A stretch of DNA of 64,000 nucleotides from Petroclostridium sp. X23 (GTDB lineage Bacteria; Bacillota; Clostridia; SK-Y3). The stretch covers positions 4,281,051-4,345,050 of the forward strand of contig NZ_CP124862.1 in NCBI RefSeq assembly GCF_030013905.1. Reading direction: 5' to 3'. The translations under genes and the position numbers were made by a program. Shown piece by piece: positions 7,904-16,903 of the stretch (its first letter is position 1; each line of letters opens with the position of its first letter). The notes beneath the pieces are model-generated. The model was not told where the DNA came from and ran no database searches. It saw nothing but the letters and a program-made list of their open reading frames with translations.

Positions 7904-9550
7904 ATGAGTATGTTTTGTTATCAATGTCAGGAAGCGGCCAAAGGAACCGGGTGCACGATGAGAGGGGTATGTGGAAAGACTTCGGATGTAGCCAATCTGC
8001 ATGACTTGTTGATTTATACTTTGAAAGGAATTTCATTGTATAATATGAAAGCCAGAGAAACGGGAGCCGCAAGCAAAGAGGCTGATAAGTTTATCATGGA
8101 AAGTTTGTTTATGACCATCACCAATGCGAATTTTGATAGAAAAGCGTTTGTTGAAAGAATTCAAAATGCTTTGGTGTTAAGAGATGAGATAAAAAATGCT
8201 GCTGCTAAATCAGGCGCAGATATTTCCGGTATCACTCATGATGCGGCGGTATGGTCCGCACAAGCGGAACAATTTGACGCAAAGGCTGCACAGGTAGGAG
8301 TTCTTGCTACTGAGAATGAAGACGTGAGATCTTTAAGAGAGTTACTTACTTATGGATTAAAGGGAATGGCTGCATATGCAAAACACGCTTACCAATTAGG
8401 ATATGTCAATAGTAGCATTTTCGAATTCATGGAAAAGGCATTGGCTGCTACATTGGACGATACTTTGGCAGCAGACCAATTGGTAGCACTGGTCATGGAA
8501 GCAGGAAAATACGGTGTCGATGTAATGGCGTTGTTGGATAAAGCGAATACATCAACCTACGGCAGCCCGGAAATTACAAAAGTTAACATTGGGGTAAGAA
8601 ATAACCCGGGTATCCTCATCAGCGGCCATGATCTGAAGGATATGGAAGGGCTTTTGGAGCAAACCAAAGGAACAGGGATAGACGTATATACCCACAGTGA
8701 AATGCTTCCGGCTCATTACTATCCGGCATTTAAGAAATACGATCATTTTGTAGGCAACTACGGAAATGCATGGTGGAAACAGGATAAGGAATTCGAAAGC
8801 TTTAACGGCCCGATATTGATGACCACCAACTGTCTTGTGCCTCCAAAGGATTCGTATAAAGATAGAGTATACACCACAGGTGTCGTAGGCTTTGACGGTG
8901 TGAAGCATATTGATGCAAAAGAAGACGGAACAGGAAAAGATTTCTCTGAAATTATTGAACACGCAAAGAAATGCCAGCCTCCTGTTGAAATCGAAAGAGG
9001 AGAAATTATCGGTGGATTTGCGCATAGCACCGTGTTGAGCCTTGCGGATAAAGTTGTAGATGCGGTAAAATCCGGCGCAATTAAAAAATTCTTTGTTATG
9101 GCAGGTTGTGACGGAAGAATGAAGAGCAGAGATTATTATACCGAGTTTGCTCAAAAGCTGCCGAAGGATACTGTTATTCTGACAGCCGGTTGTGCAAAAT
9201 ACAGATACAATAAGCTGGAACTGGGAGATATCGGTGGAATCCCAAGAGTATTGGATGCGGGACAGTGCAATGATTCCTATTCATTGGCAGTCATCGCGCT
9301 TAAACTGAAAGAAGTATTCCAGTTAAATGATATCAATGAGCTTCCGATTGCGTATAATATCGCATGGTATGAACAGAAAGCAGTAATCGTATTATTGGCA
9401 CTGTTATACCTCGGTGTGAAAAATATCCACCTTGGACCGACATTACCGGCATTCCTTTCACCTAATGTTGCGAAAGTATTGGTTGAGAGCTTTGGCATTG
9501 GCGGCGTAACAAATGTGGATGATGATATTAAAATGTTCATGGGTGAATAA
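7904..9550 (+). CDS. hcp: Hydroxylamine reductase / hybrid-cluster protein
   Basis: A 548-residue hybrid-cluster protein of the normal strict-anaerobe length. It reduces hydroxylamine to ammonia in vitro and acts on nitric oxide in vivo. The N-terminal cluster ligands are visible as CYQCQ (C5, C8), C17 and C23. Hybrid-cluster ligands lie further on in GNYGNAWWKQ, TTNCLVPP, AGCDGRMKSRDYY, TAGCAKYRYN and the GQCNDSYS segment. The ATG follows GGAGG by 8 bases. It lies downstream of a Crp/Fnr palindrome at the class II position and of the ferredoxin-domain gene, so it should respond to the divergent regulator. A good terminator follows. Confidence 0.98.
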   Translation: MSMFCYQCQEAAKGTGCTMRGVCGKTSDVANLHDLLIYTLKGISLYNMKARETGAASKEADKFIMESLFMTITNANFDRKAFVERIQNALVLRDEIKNAAAKSGADISGITHDAAVWSAQAEQFDAKAAQVGVLATENEDVRSLRELLTYGLKGMAAYAKHAYQLGYVNSSIFEFMEKALAATLDDTLAADQLVALVMEAGKYGVDVMALLDKANTSTYGSPEITKVNIGVRNNPGILISGHDLKDMEGLLEQTKGTGIDVYTHSEMLPAHYYPAFKKYDHFVGNYGNAWWKQDKEFESFNGPILMTTNCLVPPKDSYKDRVYTTGVVGFDGVKHIDAKEDGTGKDFSEIIEHAKKCQPPVEIERGEIIGGFAHSTVLSLADKVVDAVKSGAIKKFFVMAGCDGRMKSRDYYTEFAQKLPKDTVILTAGCAKYRYNKLELGDIGGIPRVLDAGQCNDSYSLAVIALKLKEVFQLNDINELPIAYNIAWYEQKAVIVLLALLYLGVKNIHLGPTLPAFLSPNVAKVLVESFGIGGVTNVDDDIKMFMGE

Positions 9551-9569
9551 TAAATAGTATATAAATAGG

Positions 9570-9605
9570 ATGGCGATGTGCTTTGCAAAAGCGCGTCGCC
9601 ATTTC
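9570..9605 (+). terminator. Intrinsic terminator after hcp
   Basis: ATGGCGATGTGCTTT pairs with AAAGCGCGTCGCCAT around a short loop, followed by a T-rich stretch. Confidence 0.78.
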
Positions 9606-9802
9606 CTTTATATCGAACATAGTCATAGAATGTTTTTTAGACGTTAATATATAAGTAATTTTGGGTATAAAACAAATAACTATATCTTTTGATGGCATGT
9701 TTTCAATTATGAAAAACAGTCTGTATGTTGGGAGAAAGAATTTCAACGGATTCTTTGTACTAAGACAAGAAGTTATAAAAAAATTAGAAAGAAGGAACTC
9801 TT

Positions 9803-10618
9803 ATGGGGGAGAAGAAAGCTCAAAAAAAAATCAGTAAGCAGGCTTATGAAAAAAAATTAGCGGAGTTGCAAGTAGAGTTGGTTAAATTACAGGACTGGAT
9901 CAAAGAAAAGCAATTAAAAGTCGTTATAATTTTTGAAGGCAGGGATGCGGCCGGCAAAGGTGGGGTCATCAAACGCATTACTGAAAAGCTAAATCCGCGT
10001 GTTTGTCGTATCGTTGCACTGGGAGTGCCGACAGAGCGTGAAAAGACCCAATGGTATTTCCAACGATATGTTGCGCATTTGCCCGCAGCCGGGGAAATGG
10101 TTCTTTTTGATAGAAGCTGGTATAATCGTGCAGGTGTTGAAAAGGTGATGGGCTATTGTACCGATGAAGAACATGAGGAATTTTTAAGAAGCTGCCCTGA
10201 ATTCGAAAAAATGTTAATTCGTTCCGGTATTATTCTTATAAAATATTGGTTTTCTGTTAGCGATGAGGAACAGGAACATCGATTCCAAAGCCGTATCAAT
10301 GATCCGACCAAACGATGGAAAATCAGCCCGATGGATTTGGAATCCAGGGCGCGATGGGAAGAATACTCTATAGCAAAAGATAAAATGTTTGCACATACGG
10401 ACACTAAACAATCTCCATGGTATGTGGTGGATGCTGATATTAAGCGGCATGCTCGGATAAATTGTATTGCACACTTGTTAAGTATGATTGAGTACCATGA
10501 AATTAAAAAGCAAAAGATCATCTTACCGGAGCGACAAGAAAATACATTTTATGTACGGCCTCCAATTGAGGATCAAAATTTTGTACCGGACATTGCCAAG
10601 GAAATGATAGAAAAATAA
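9803..10618 (+). CDS. ppk2: Polyphosphate kinase 2 family protein
   Basis: A 271-residue single-domain PPK2 protein, which transfers phosphate between polyphosphate and nucleotides (ADP/GDP to ATP/GTP for class I members). The Walker A loop FEGRDAAGKGG lies about residues 44-54. The Walker B and lid region LFDRSWYNRAGVE lies about 101-113, followed by the FEKMLIRSGIILIKYWFSVS and MDLESRARWEEYS segments typical of the family. It appears to be a single-gene unit between hcp and gnd. Length and motifs fit class I, but nucleotide preference cannot be read from sequence with confidence. Confidence 0.95.
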   Translation: MGEKKAQKKISKQAYEKKLAELQVELVKLQDWIKEKQLKVVIIFEGRDAAGKGGVIKRITEKLNPRVCRIVALGVPTEREKTQWYFQRYVAHLPAAGEMVLFDRSWYNRAGVEKVMGYCTDEEHEEFLRSCPEFEKMLIRSGIILIKYWFSVSDEEQEHRFQSRINDPTKRWKISPMDLESRARWEEYSIAKDKMFAHTDTKQSPWYVVDADIKRHARINCIAHLLSMIEYHEIKKQKIILPERQENTFYVRPPIEDQNFVPDIAKEMIEK

Positions 10619-10738
10619 CCATTTTAAAATCAATATATCGGTGACAATGGCTTTGTCCTGCTTGTTTTGTGTTAATTTGCTTATGGTTGGGGTATATTTA
10701 ATTATAGTTATTACTTTAGTAAATGGAGGCTAAAAAAT

Positions 10739-12160
10739 ATGGCGAAAGCAGATATTGGATTAATAGGTTTGGCTGTAATGGGGCAAAATCTGGTGCTGAA
10801 TATGGCGCGTAACGGATATGTGGTTTCAGTATATAATAGAACAGTATCCAAGGTAGATGATTTTATGAAGCATAGTGCGAAAGATAATGATAATGTCATT
10901 TCCACCTATTCTCTTGAAGAGTTTGTACAAAGTCTTAAAAAACCCAGAAAAGTATTTTTAATGGTGAAGGCTGGAACTGGGGTGGATGATACGATCAAGA
11001 ATTTAATACCGTATTTGGAAAAGGGAGATATCATCATTGATGGAGGGAATTCATACTTTAAGGATACTCGTAGAAGAATAGAGTGGATGAATATAGAAGA
11101 AATATTGTACATGGGCGTAGGTGTTTCAGGCGGCGAAGAAGGAGCTCTTAATGGGCCGAGTATTATGCCCGGCGGTGATGTGCAAGCATGGTGGCAAGTA
11201 GAGAAAATTCTTACAGATATATCCGCGAAAGTTAATGAGAATGTTCCTTGCTGCAGTTATATGGGCCCCGATGGTGCCGGACATTATGTCAAAATGGTTC
11301 ACAATGGGATTGAATATGGAGATATGCAGCTTATTTCGGAAGCTTACTATTTGATGAAGGTACTGCTGAAAATGTCTGCCAAAGAAATAAAAAGCGTATT
11401 TGCAAAGTGGAACGGAGAAGAGCTAAACTCATACCTTATTGCAATAACAGCTGATATTTTAGGCAGGACGGATGAGTTGACGGGCAACCCTCTGGTAGAT
11501 GTTATTTTAGATGCTGCCCAGCAAAAAGGAACCGGAAAATGGACAGCACAAGAAGCACTGGACCTAGGGGTCAGTATCCCCACCATCACCGAAGCGGTGT
11601 TTGCTAGAAATATTTCAGCCATTAAGGATGAGAGAGTAAGAGCCTCTGAGCAATTGAGCGGGCCTGAAGTTTTATTCGAAGGCGATAAAGAGAAATTTAT
11701 AGCGGATATTAAGGATGCATTATATGCTTCCAAAATCTGCTCTTATGCACAAGGGTTTGCTTTATTGAAAACAGCATCGGATGAATACAACTGGAATCTG
11801 GAACTGGGGGAAATCGCGTTGCTATGGAGAGGTGGGTGCATTATTCGTGCACGGTTCTTAAATAGTATCAATGATGCGTTTACACTAAATCCTCAATTGG
11901 AAAATCTGCTGCTTGATCCGTTTTTTAAAGATGTTATACACCGATCACAAAGCGGCTGGAGAAGAGTCATAAGCGCTGCAGCGTTAAAAGGAATACCTAT
12001 CCCGGCTTTTAGTTCAGCGTTAAGCTATTTTGACTCATACAGGAGTGAATCATTGCCGGCAAATTTAATTCAAGCGCAGAGAGATTATTTTGGAGCCCAT
12101 ACATACAAGAGGATTGACCGGGAAGGAACTTTCCATACGGAATGGTTAGAGTTAGACTAA
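10739..12160 (+). CDS. gnd: 6-phosphogluconate dehydrogenase (decarboxylating)
   Basis: A 473-residue enzyme of the long (about 470-residue) class, converting 6-phosphogluconate to ribulose 5-phosphate with NADP+ in the oxidative pentose phosphate pathway. The N-terminal Rossmann motif GLAVMGQNLVLN is followed by the substrate-binding signature GVGVSGGEEGA, with the catalytic lysine in GAGHYVKMVHNG (about residues 180-191). The C-terminal helical domain has WRGGCIIRARFL. The AGTATCCAAG region after NRT suggests NADP use, as in most members. No zwf or pgl gene is nearby. It is probably monocistronic: a palindromic repeat follows it. Confidence 0.97.
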   Translation: MAKADIGLIGLAVMGQNLVLNMARNGYVVSVYNRTVSKVDDFMKHSAKDNDNVISTYSLEEFVQSLKKPRKVFLMVKAGTGVDDTIKNLIPYLEKGDIIIDGGNSYFKDTRRRIEWMNIEEILYMGVGVSGGEEGALNGPSIMPGGDVQAWWQVEKILTDISAKVNENVPCCSYMGPDGAGHYVKMVHNGIEYGDMQLISEAYYLMKVLLKMSAKEIKSVFAKWNGEELNSYLIAITADILGRTDELTGNPLVDVILDAAQQKGTGKWTAQEALDLGVSIPTITEAVFARNISAIKDERVRASEQLSGPEVLFEGDKEKFIADIKDALYASKICSYAQGFALLKTASDEYNWNLELGEIALLWRGGCIIRARFLNSINDAFTLNPQLENLLLDPFFKDVIHRSQSGWRRVISAAALKGIPIPAFSSALSYFDSYRSESLPANLIQAQRDYFGAHTYKRIDREGTFHTEWLELD

Positions 12161-12187
12161 ATCTTATGATACTAGTAACATCTGAAG

Positions 12188-12266
12188 CGGAACGCCATAG
12201 GGGGCGTTCCCTAGGAATTATAAAAAATCAAGTGATTTTGTAGGGAACGGCCCCCATGCCGTTCCG
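12188..12266. repeat. 79-base palindromic (REP/MITE-like) element
   Basis: The arms 12188-12213 and 12241-12266 are both of the form CGGAACG-S-CAT-R-GGGG-S-CGTTCCCTA when read outward and differ at only three positions. An inner AAAATCA/TGATTTT pair closes the loop. It lies between gnd and the tRNA-Asp promoter. The G+C-rich arms contrast with the AT-rich flanks. Confidence 0.65.
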
Positions 12267-12346
12267 TTAAGCTAAATGTCCATATCTTAAATTGACGACA
12301 CTGTCCGCCCGATGCATTATTGCCAAAAATTAATATAGAAAATAGA

Positions 12347-12375
12347 TTGACAACTATACATAATCTGTGTATAAT
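12347..12375 (+). promoter_or_regulatory. Consensus sigma-A promoter for tRNA-Asp
   Basis: Perfect TTGACA (12347-12352), 17-base spacer and perfect TATAAT (12370-12375). The tRNA begins 20 bases after the -10 box. Confidence 0.88.
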
Positions 12376-12395
12376 AATCATCGTTGACTTGATTT

Positions 12396-12472
12396 GGCCC
12401 GGTAGTTCAGTTGGTTAGAATGCCAGCCTGTCACGCTGGAGGTCGAGGGTTCGAGCCCCTTCCGGGTCGCCA
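12396..12472 (+). tRNA. tRNA-Asp (anticodon GTC)
   Basis: A 77-base tRNA with encoded CCA. The acceptor stem GGCCCGG pairs with CCGGGTC, the D arm contains AGTTGGTTAGA, the anticodon stem CCAGC/GCTGG encloses GTC at 12430-12432, and the T arm GAGGGTTCGAGCCCC is intact. The discriminator base is G, as required for Asp. It is a single tRNA gene with its own consensus promoter and terminator. Confidence 0.98.
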
Positions 12473-12479
12473 ATATCAT

Positions 12480-12522
12480 AGTAAATAAAAATATCACCTA
12501 TAAGGGTGTTTTTTTATTTACT
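12480..12522 (+). terminator. Terminator after tRNA-Asp
   Basis: AGTAAATAAAAATATCACC pairs with GGGTGTTTTTTTATTTACT around a 5-base loop, with the T run inside the descending arm. Confidence 0.75.
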
Positions 12523-12545
12523 GCAAACAAAATCGTGAAATCGTG

Positions 12546-12606
12546 AAAAAATGCGTATTTGAAGCATGCTGAGCCGTAGAGAGCATGCTTCAAATACGCA
12601 TTTTTT
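12546..12606. repeat. Perfect 25-bp inverted repeat between tRNA-Asp and groES
   Basis: Arms 12546-12570 and 12582-12606 are exact reverse complements around an 11-base loop. A-run at one end and T-run at the other make it a plausible bidirectional terminator, insulating the groE promoter. Two short ATCGTGAAA copies precede it. The exactness of the repeat suggests recent origin or a mobile palindrome. Confidence 0.7.
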
Positions 12607-12739
12607 AATAAATACGGAGAAAATAAGAGAAATTAGGAGAAATAGTTATATATCAGGAAGTATTAGGCAATAATAAGGGAAAATAATCAAATGCAATATT
12701 TGCTATAAAAAAATAGATTATATATATTTATTATTGTAA

Positions 12740-12766
12740 TTAGCACTCACTTATAGTGAGTGCTAA
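12740..12766 (+). promoter_or_regulatory. CIRCE operator (HrcA binding site) of groESL
   Basis: TTAGCACTC-N9-GAGTGCTAA, an exact match to the CIRCE consensus, 53 bases before groES. This places the chaperonin operon under the heat-shock repressor HrcA, whose gene is not in the window. Confidence 0.97.
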
Positions 12767-12819
12767 TAAAAGAGTAAATTATATTAAATTATAAATTTAG
12801 TTTAAGGAGGTATACACAC

Positions 12820-13104
12820 ATGACGATTAAACCTTTAGCAGACAGAGTAGTAATTAAGATGCTTGAAAGTGAAGAAACCACAAAAAGCGGTATTGTATTA
12901 CCGGGAACAGCAAAAGAAAAACCACAAATGGCTGAGGTTGTGGCCGTAGGACCTGGCGGTGTGGTAGATGGTAAGGAAATTAAAATGGAATTAGCGGTTG
13001 GTGATAAGGTTATCATCAGCAAGTACGCTGGAACAGAAGTGAAACTTGATGGTGAAGAATACACTATTCTGAGACAAAGCGATGTACTTGCAAAAGTAGA
13101 ATAA
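12820..13104 (+). CDS. groES: Co-chaperonin GroES (Hsp10)
   Basis: A 94-residue GroES of standard length, forming the heptameric lid of the GroEL chamber. The start IKPLADRVVIKMLE is typical, as are the mobile loop ESEETTKSGIVLPGTAKEKP (about residues 15-34) and the end EEYTILRQSDVLAKVE. The start has a strong AAGGAGG site 9 bases upstream. It is the first gene of the CIRCE-controlled operon, 42 bases before groEL. Confidence 0.99.
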   Translation: MTIKPLADRVVIKMLESEETTKSGIVLPGTAKEKPQMAEVVAVGPGGVVDGKEIKMELAVGDKVIISKYAGTEVKLDGEEYTILRQSDVLAKVE

Positions 13105-13146
13105 TAAATCTTTATTTGATCAAATTTTAAGGGAGGTATTTTACAT

Positions 13147-14781
13147 ATGGCAAAGGATATTTTATTTGGTGAAGAAGCCAGACGCGCTCTTGAAAGAGGC
13201 GTTAATCAATTAGCAGATACTGTAAAGATTACTTTAGGACCAAAAGGAAGAAATGTCGTTCTTGATAAAAAATTCGGTTCTCCGCTCATCACAAACGATG
13301 GCGTAACCATTGCGAAAGAAATTGAATTAGAAGACGCATTTGAAAATATGGGAGCACAGCTTGTAAAAGAAGTTGCTACTAAGACAAACGATGTTGCAGG
13401 TGATGGTACTACTACAGCGACCTTATTGGCACAGGCTCTTGTGAGAGAAGGATTGAAGAACGTAGCTGCCGGTGCTAATCCAATGATCGTTAAAAAGGGT
13501 ATTGCAAAAGCGGTAGATGCTGCTGTTGAAAATATCAAAGCAAACAGTGCGAAGATTAAAGGAAAAGAAGATATCGCAAGAGTCGCTGCAATTTCTGCTG
13601 CAGATGAAACAGTAGGCAGTCTGATCGCAGATGCGATGGATAAAGTTACAAATGACGGTGTTATTACTGTTGAAGAATCCAAGACCGCTGAAACTTATTC
13701 TGAAGTGGTTGAAGGGATGCAGTTTGACAGAGGGTATATCTCTCCATACATGATTACCGATACTGATAAGATGGAAGCGGTATTGGATGACCCGTATATC
13801 TTAATTACAGATAAGAAGATCACCAACATTCAGGATATTCTTCCTGTGCTTGAGCAAATCGTTCAGCAAGGAAAGAAACTTGTTATCATTGCTGAAGATA
13901 TTGAAGGCGAAGCGCTTGCTACATTAGTAGTAAATAAATTAAGAGGAACATTCACTTGCGTAGCTGTAAAAGCTCCGGGTTTTGGCGATAGAAGAAAAGC
14001 AATGCTTCAGGATATTGCCATCCTCACCGGCGGAGAAGTGATTTCTGATGAGTTGGGATTAGACCTTAAAGAAACTTCTGTTGCTCAACTTGGTAGAGCG
14101 AGACAAGTGAAAGTGCAGAAAGAAAACACTATCATTGTTGATGGTGCGGGTTCTGCAGATGAAATCAAGAATAGAATCAGAGAAATCAAGGTTCAGATTG
14201 AAGAAACTACTTCAGACTTCGATAGAGAAAAATTACAGGAAAGACTTGCAAAATTGTCCGGCGGTGTAGCTGTAATTAAAGTTGGTGCTGCTACCGAGAC
14301 CGAAATGAAAGAAAAGAAATTAAGAATAGAAGATGCTTTAGCGGCTACAAGAGCTGCTGTTGAAGAAGGTATTGTGGCAGGCGGCGGTACTGCATACATT
14401 AATGCAATCGCATCTGTTGGAAAGCTTCTTGATACTGTAGAAGGCGATGAAAAAACCGGTATTAAAATTGTTGTTAAAGCACTTGAAGAGCCGGTAAGAC
14501 AGATTGCTGCTAACGCAGGATTGGAAGGCTCAGTCATTGTAGAAAAGATTAAAAACAGCGAATCAGGAACTGGCTTCAATGCACTTACTGAGCAGTATGT
14601 AAAGATGGTTGATGCCGGTATCGTGGACCCAACTAAGGTTACACGTTCTGCATTACAAAATGCTGCAAGTGTAGCATCCATGATCCTTACTACAGAAAGC
14701 CTTGTAGCTGATCAGCCTGAAAAAGAACCTGCAATGCCTGCAGGTGGCGGAATGCCTGGCGGAATGGGCGGAATGTATTAA
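13147..14781 (+). CDS. groEL: Chaperonin GroEL (Hsp60)
   Basis: A 544-residue chaperonin, which folds proteins in an ATP-driven double ring. The ATP-binding motif DGTTTATLLAQ and the catalytic Asp are present in the equatorial domain, the GFGDRRKAML segment in the apical domain, and the protein ends in the usual Gly/Met-rich tail (GGMPGGMGGMY). The ribosome binding site is GGGAGG. It is co-transcribed with groES under CIRCE control. Nothing unusual is seen. Confidence 0.99.
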   Translation: MAKDILFGEEARRALERGVNQLADTVKITLGPKGRNVVLDKKFGSPLITNDGVTIAKEIELEDAFENMGAQLVKEVATKTNDVAGDGTTTATLLAQALVREGLKNVAAGANPMIVKKGIAKAVDAAVENIKANSAKIKGKEDIARVAAISAADETVGSLIADAMDKVTNDGVITVEESKTAETYSEVVEGMQFDRGYISPYMITDTDKMEAVLDDPYILITDKKITNIQDILPVLEQIVQQGKKLVIIAEDIEGEALATLVVNKLRGTFTCVAVKAPGFGDRRKAMLQDIAILTGGEVISDELGLDLKETSVAQLGRARQVKVQKENTIIVDGAGSADEIKNRIREIKVQIEETTSDFDREKLQERLAKLSGGVAVIKVGAATETEMKEKKLRIEDALAATRAAVEEGIVAGGGTAYINAIASVGKLLDTVEGDEKTGIKIVVKALEEPVRQIAANAGLEGSVIVEKIKNSESGTGFNALTEQYVKMVDAGIVDPTKVTRSALQNAASVASMILTTESLVADQPEKEPAMPAGGGMPGGMGGMY

Positions 14782-14834
14782 TAAAAATAAATAATGGATG
14801 GCGATAACCGCCATCTGCAAATACTATTGTTTGA

Positions 14835-14864
14835 GAAATCCCGGATTCGTCCGGGATTTCTTTG
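14835..14864 (+). terminator. Terminator of the groESL operon
   Basis: GAAATCCCGG pairs with CCGGGATTTC around ATTCGT, followed by TTTG. A smaller hairpin (GATGGCG/CGCCATC) lies about 25 bases earlier. Confidence 0.77.
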
Positions 14865-14944
14865 TGCAACAAATATAAAAAAGACAGGAGGAAAACCGGT
14901 TATTATGTCGAATATATATATAACATGATATTGAGGGGGAGAAG

Positions 14945-16732
14945 ATGATGTTGAAAATACCGGCTAAGAAGAATAAATTAAAGAAGGAAAAGAATAAAAG
15001 CAAACATAAAATCCCTGATAACAAAAGCCTCAACAGAAAAGAAAGAAAAATGCAGTTAAAACTATCAATAAACAGTAAAATCATTTTAGCCTTTGCGGTT
15101 GTGATATTGCTGACAGCATATCTGAATATCTCTCTAATGATTAATTCAGCAAGTTTTAATAAACAGTATGACACTGTTTTAAGCAATATTATATATGCAA
15201 ATAATATTTTTGATCAGGTTGGTGAAATTGGAACAAACCTTGGCAATGTTATTTTAGGGAAAACCGAATTCGAGCAGTCAAAGCATAATCAATTGATTGG
15301 TGAAATTCAGCAGTATATTCAAACGATACATGACAATTTAAAGGATCAGGAAGGCCTGAGTAAGATTGATTCAGTAGAAAGACTTATGGAAACATTGGTG
15401 GAAGAAGTTTCTATAGCGGAAGGCATAATAAATGAGAAGAAGCTAACCCAGGCGTTGGCTCATAGAGACAATATTGCAAAAATAGCTGGTTTTATTCGGA
15501 ATAATATCCAGCAGCTTATATTGATTGAATTAAAAGAAAGTGATTTAATAAAGCAGGAAATCAAAGCTGAATTTACAAAGACGATCATACTAAATATCGT
15601 TATACTGGTTTTTGTACTTATTTTTTCAATATTAAGTACATGGGCGATATCTACTAATATCGCCAAGCCAATAAAAGCCTTAAGTTTACATGCCGGTATG
15701 GTTGCCTCAGGTGATCTAACCGTTGAAAAGCTTAAGGTGAAGACGAATGATGAGGTTATGGAATTAACAGAAGCATTTAACAGAATGGTAGATAATCTTA
15801 AAGAGATTATAAAAAAAGTCTATGATGTAAGCGGTAAGGTGTATTCTGCGGCAGATCAGTTGAGCGAAAGTGCGCAGCAAAACAGTAAAGGAGCAGAAGA
15901 AATAGCTGCTTCTATTGAACAGATGGCAGCAGGCATACATATGCAGAATGATGAAACGAAGAATACTGTTAAATCAGTAGAAAATATGCAGCAAACATCT
16001 CGTGATATAGCTGCAAGCTCCGATAAGATTCTAAAGAGTGCAAATGAGTCTGTACAGCTTGCAGGAGAGGGGAACCATTGTATCAACCGATTTATTTCCC
16101 AATTGGAAGCTGTTAATATGTCTATTAACGACGCTTCACAAGCTACTGAAAGATTGAATATCAGTTCTAAAGAAATGAACAAGATTTTAAACACGATGTC
16201 TTCTATTTCTTCTCAGACAAATTTGCTATCGCTGAACGCTTCTATCGAAGCAGCAAGAGCCGGTGAAGCAGGAAGAGGATTTGCTGTAGTCGCTGATGAG
16301 ATTCGTAAGCTGGCAGAAGAATCTATTGCGTCATCTAAAAGGATTGGCGATATCATTAAAAGCGTACAAGTGGAATCAAGTACCATGAACGAAAAGATGC
16401 AGATAAGTTTGCAACAGGTACTGGCAGGCAATAAGGTTGCGCAGCAAGCTAAGAGTTATTTTGAGTCAATTGAGCAAGCGAATAACGTAGTGGACGCGGA
16501 TATTCAGACTATAAATAGTGAATTGAAACAGCTCCTGCAAGGAATTGATAATATAAGTGAAAGTATGGCTCAGATAGGACAAGTTATTACTGAAAATGTT
16601 GCGGCTAGTGAGAATATCTCTGCTACGGTTGAACAGCAGACAGCAAGTCTAGAAGAAGTATCTTCTTCAGCCGAGATATTATCCGATATGGCTGAGGAAA
16701 TGAATACTGCGGTAAGAAAGTTTAACTTATAA
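14945..16732 (+). CDS. Methyl-accepting chemotaxis protein
   Basis: A 595-residue transmembrane receptor. A very basic N-terminal tail (about 1-37) precedes TM1 (about 44-66). An outer helical ligand-binding part of about 140 residues (four-helix-bundle type) leads to TM2 (about 213-237), HAMP (about 238-290) and a long signalling coiled coil. The kinase-contact hairpin is exact: TNLLSLNASIEAARAGEAGR, then GFAVVADEIRKLAEES. It should control CheA and flagellar rotation. No other chemotaxis genes lie nearby. The annotated ATG has a GAGGGGGAGAAG site; the basic tail is longer than usual, and an internal Met near residue 37 is a weaker alternative start. Confidence 0.95.
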   Translation: MMLKIPAKKNKLKKEKNKSKHKIPDNKSLNRKERKMQLKLSINSKIILAFAVVILLTAYLNISLMINSASFNKQYDTVLSNIIYANNIFDQVGEIGTNLGNVILGKTEFEQSKHNQLIGEIQQYIQTIHDNLKDQEGLSKIDSVERLMETLVEEVSIAEGIINEKKLTQALAHRDNIAKIAGFIRNNIQQLILIELKESDLIKQEIKAEFTKTIILNIVILVFVLIFSILSTWAISTNIAKPIKALSLHAGMVASGDLTVEKLKVKTNDEVMELTEAFNRMVDNLKEIIKKVYDVSGKVYSAADQLSESAQQNSKGAEEIAASIEQMAAGIHMQNDETKNTVKSVENMQQTSRDIAASSDKILKSANESVQLAGEGNHCINRFISQLEAVNMSINDASQATERLNISSKEMNKILNTMSSISSQTNLLSLNASIEAARAGEAGRGFAVVADEIRKLAEESIASSKRIGDIIKSVQVESSTMNEKMQISLQQVLAGNKVAQQAKSYFESIEQANNVVDADIQTINSELKQLLQGIDNISESMAQIGQVITENVAASENISATVEQQTASLEEVSSSAEILSDMAEEMNTAVRKFNL

Positions 16733-16743
16733 GTAGATGAAAG

Positions 16744-16795
16744 ATAACATATGGGGATATTTCGTCCAAATCGACGGAGTATCTCCATATGTTAT
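16744..16795. terminator. Long hairpin after the chemotaxis receptor
   Basis: ATAACATATGGGGATAT pairs with GTATCTCCATATGTTAT and the inner TCGTCC pairs with CGACGGA. It lacks a long T run but sits at the expected place for transcript end formation. Confidence 0.6.
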
Positions 16796-16903
16796 TATCC
16801 GATGAAGTTAATTCTACCAATGAAAAACATCCAAAAATATGCTATACTGTAGAATAAAAGGGGATTTATAAGTACAAATTTTTTATAGTAAGGGTTGATA
16901 TGT

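Noticed and set aside
8552..9154. A 200-codon minus-strand frame inside hcp.
   Set aside because: It lies wholly antisense to a highly conserved gene, has no ribosome binding site and encodes a Cys/Phe-rich product without family resemblance.
13206..14681. Long minus-strand frames inside groEL.
   Set aside because: They mirror groEL codon structure; the Ser/Ala/Thr-rich products are typical shadow translations.
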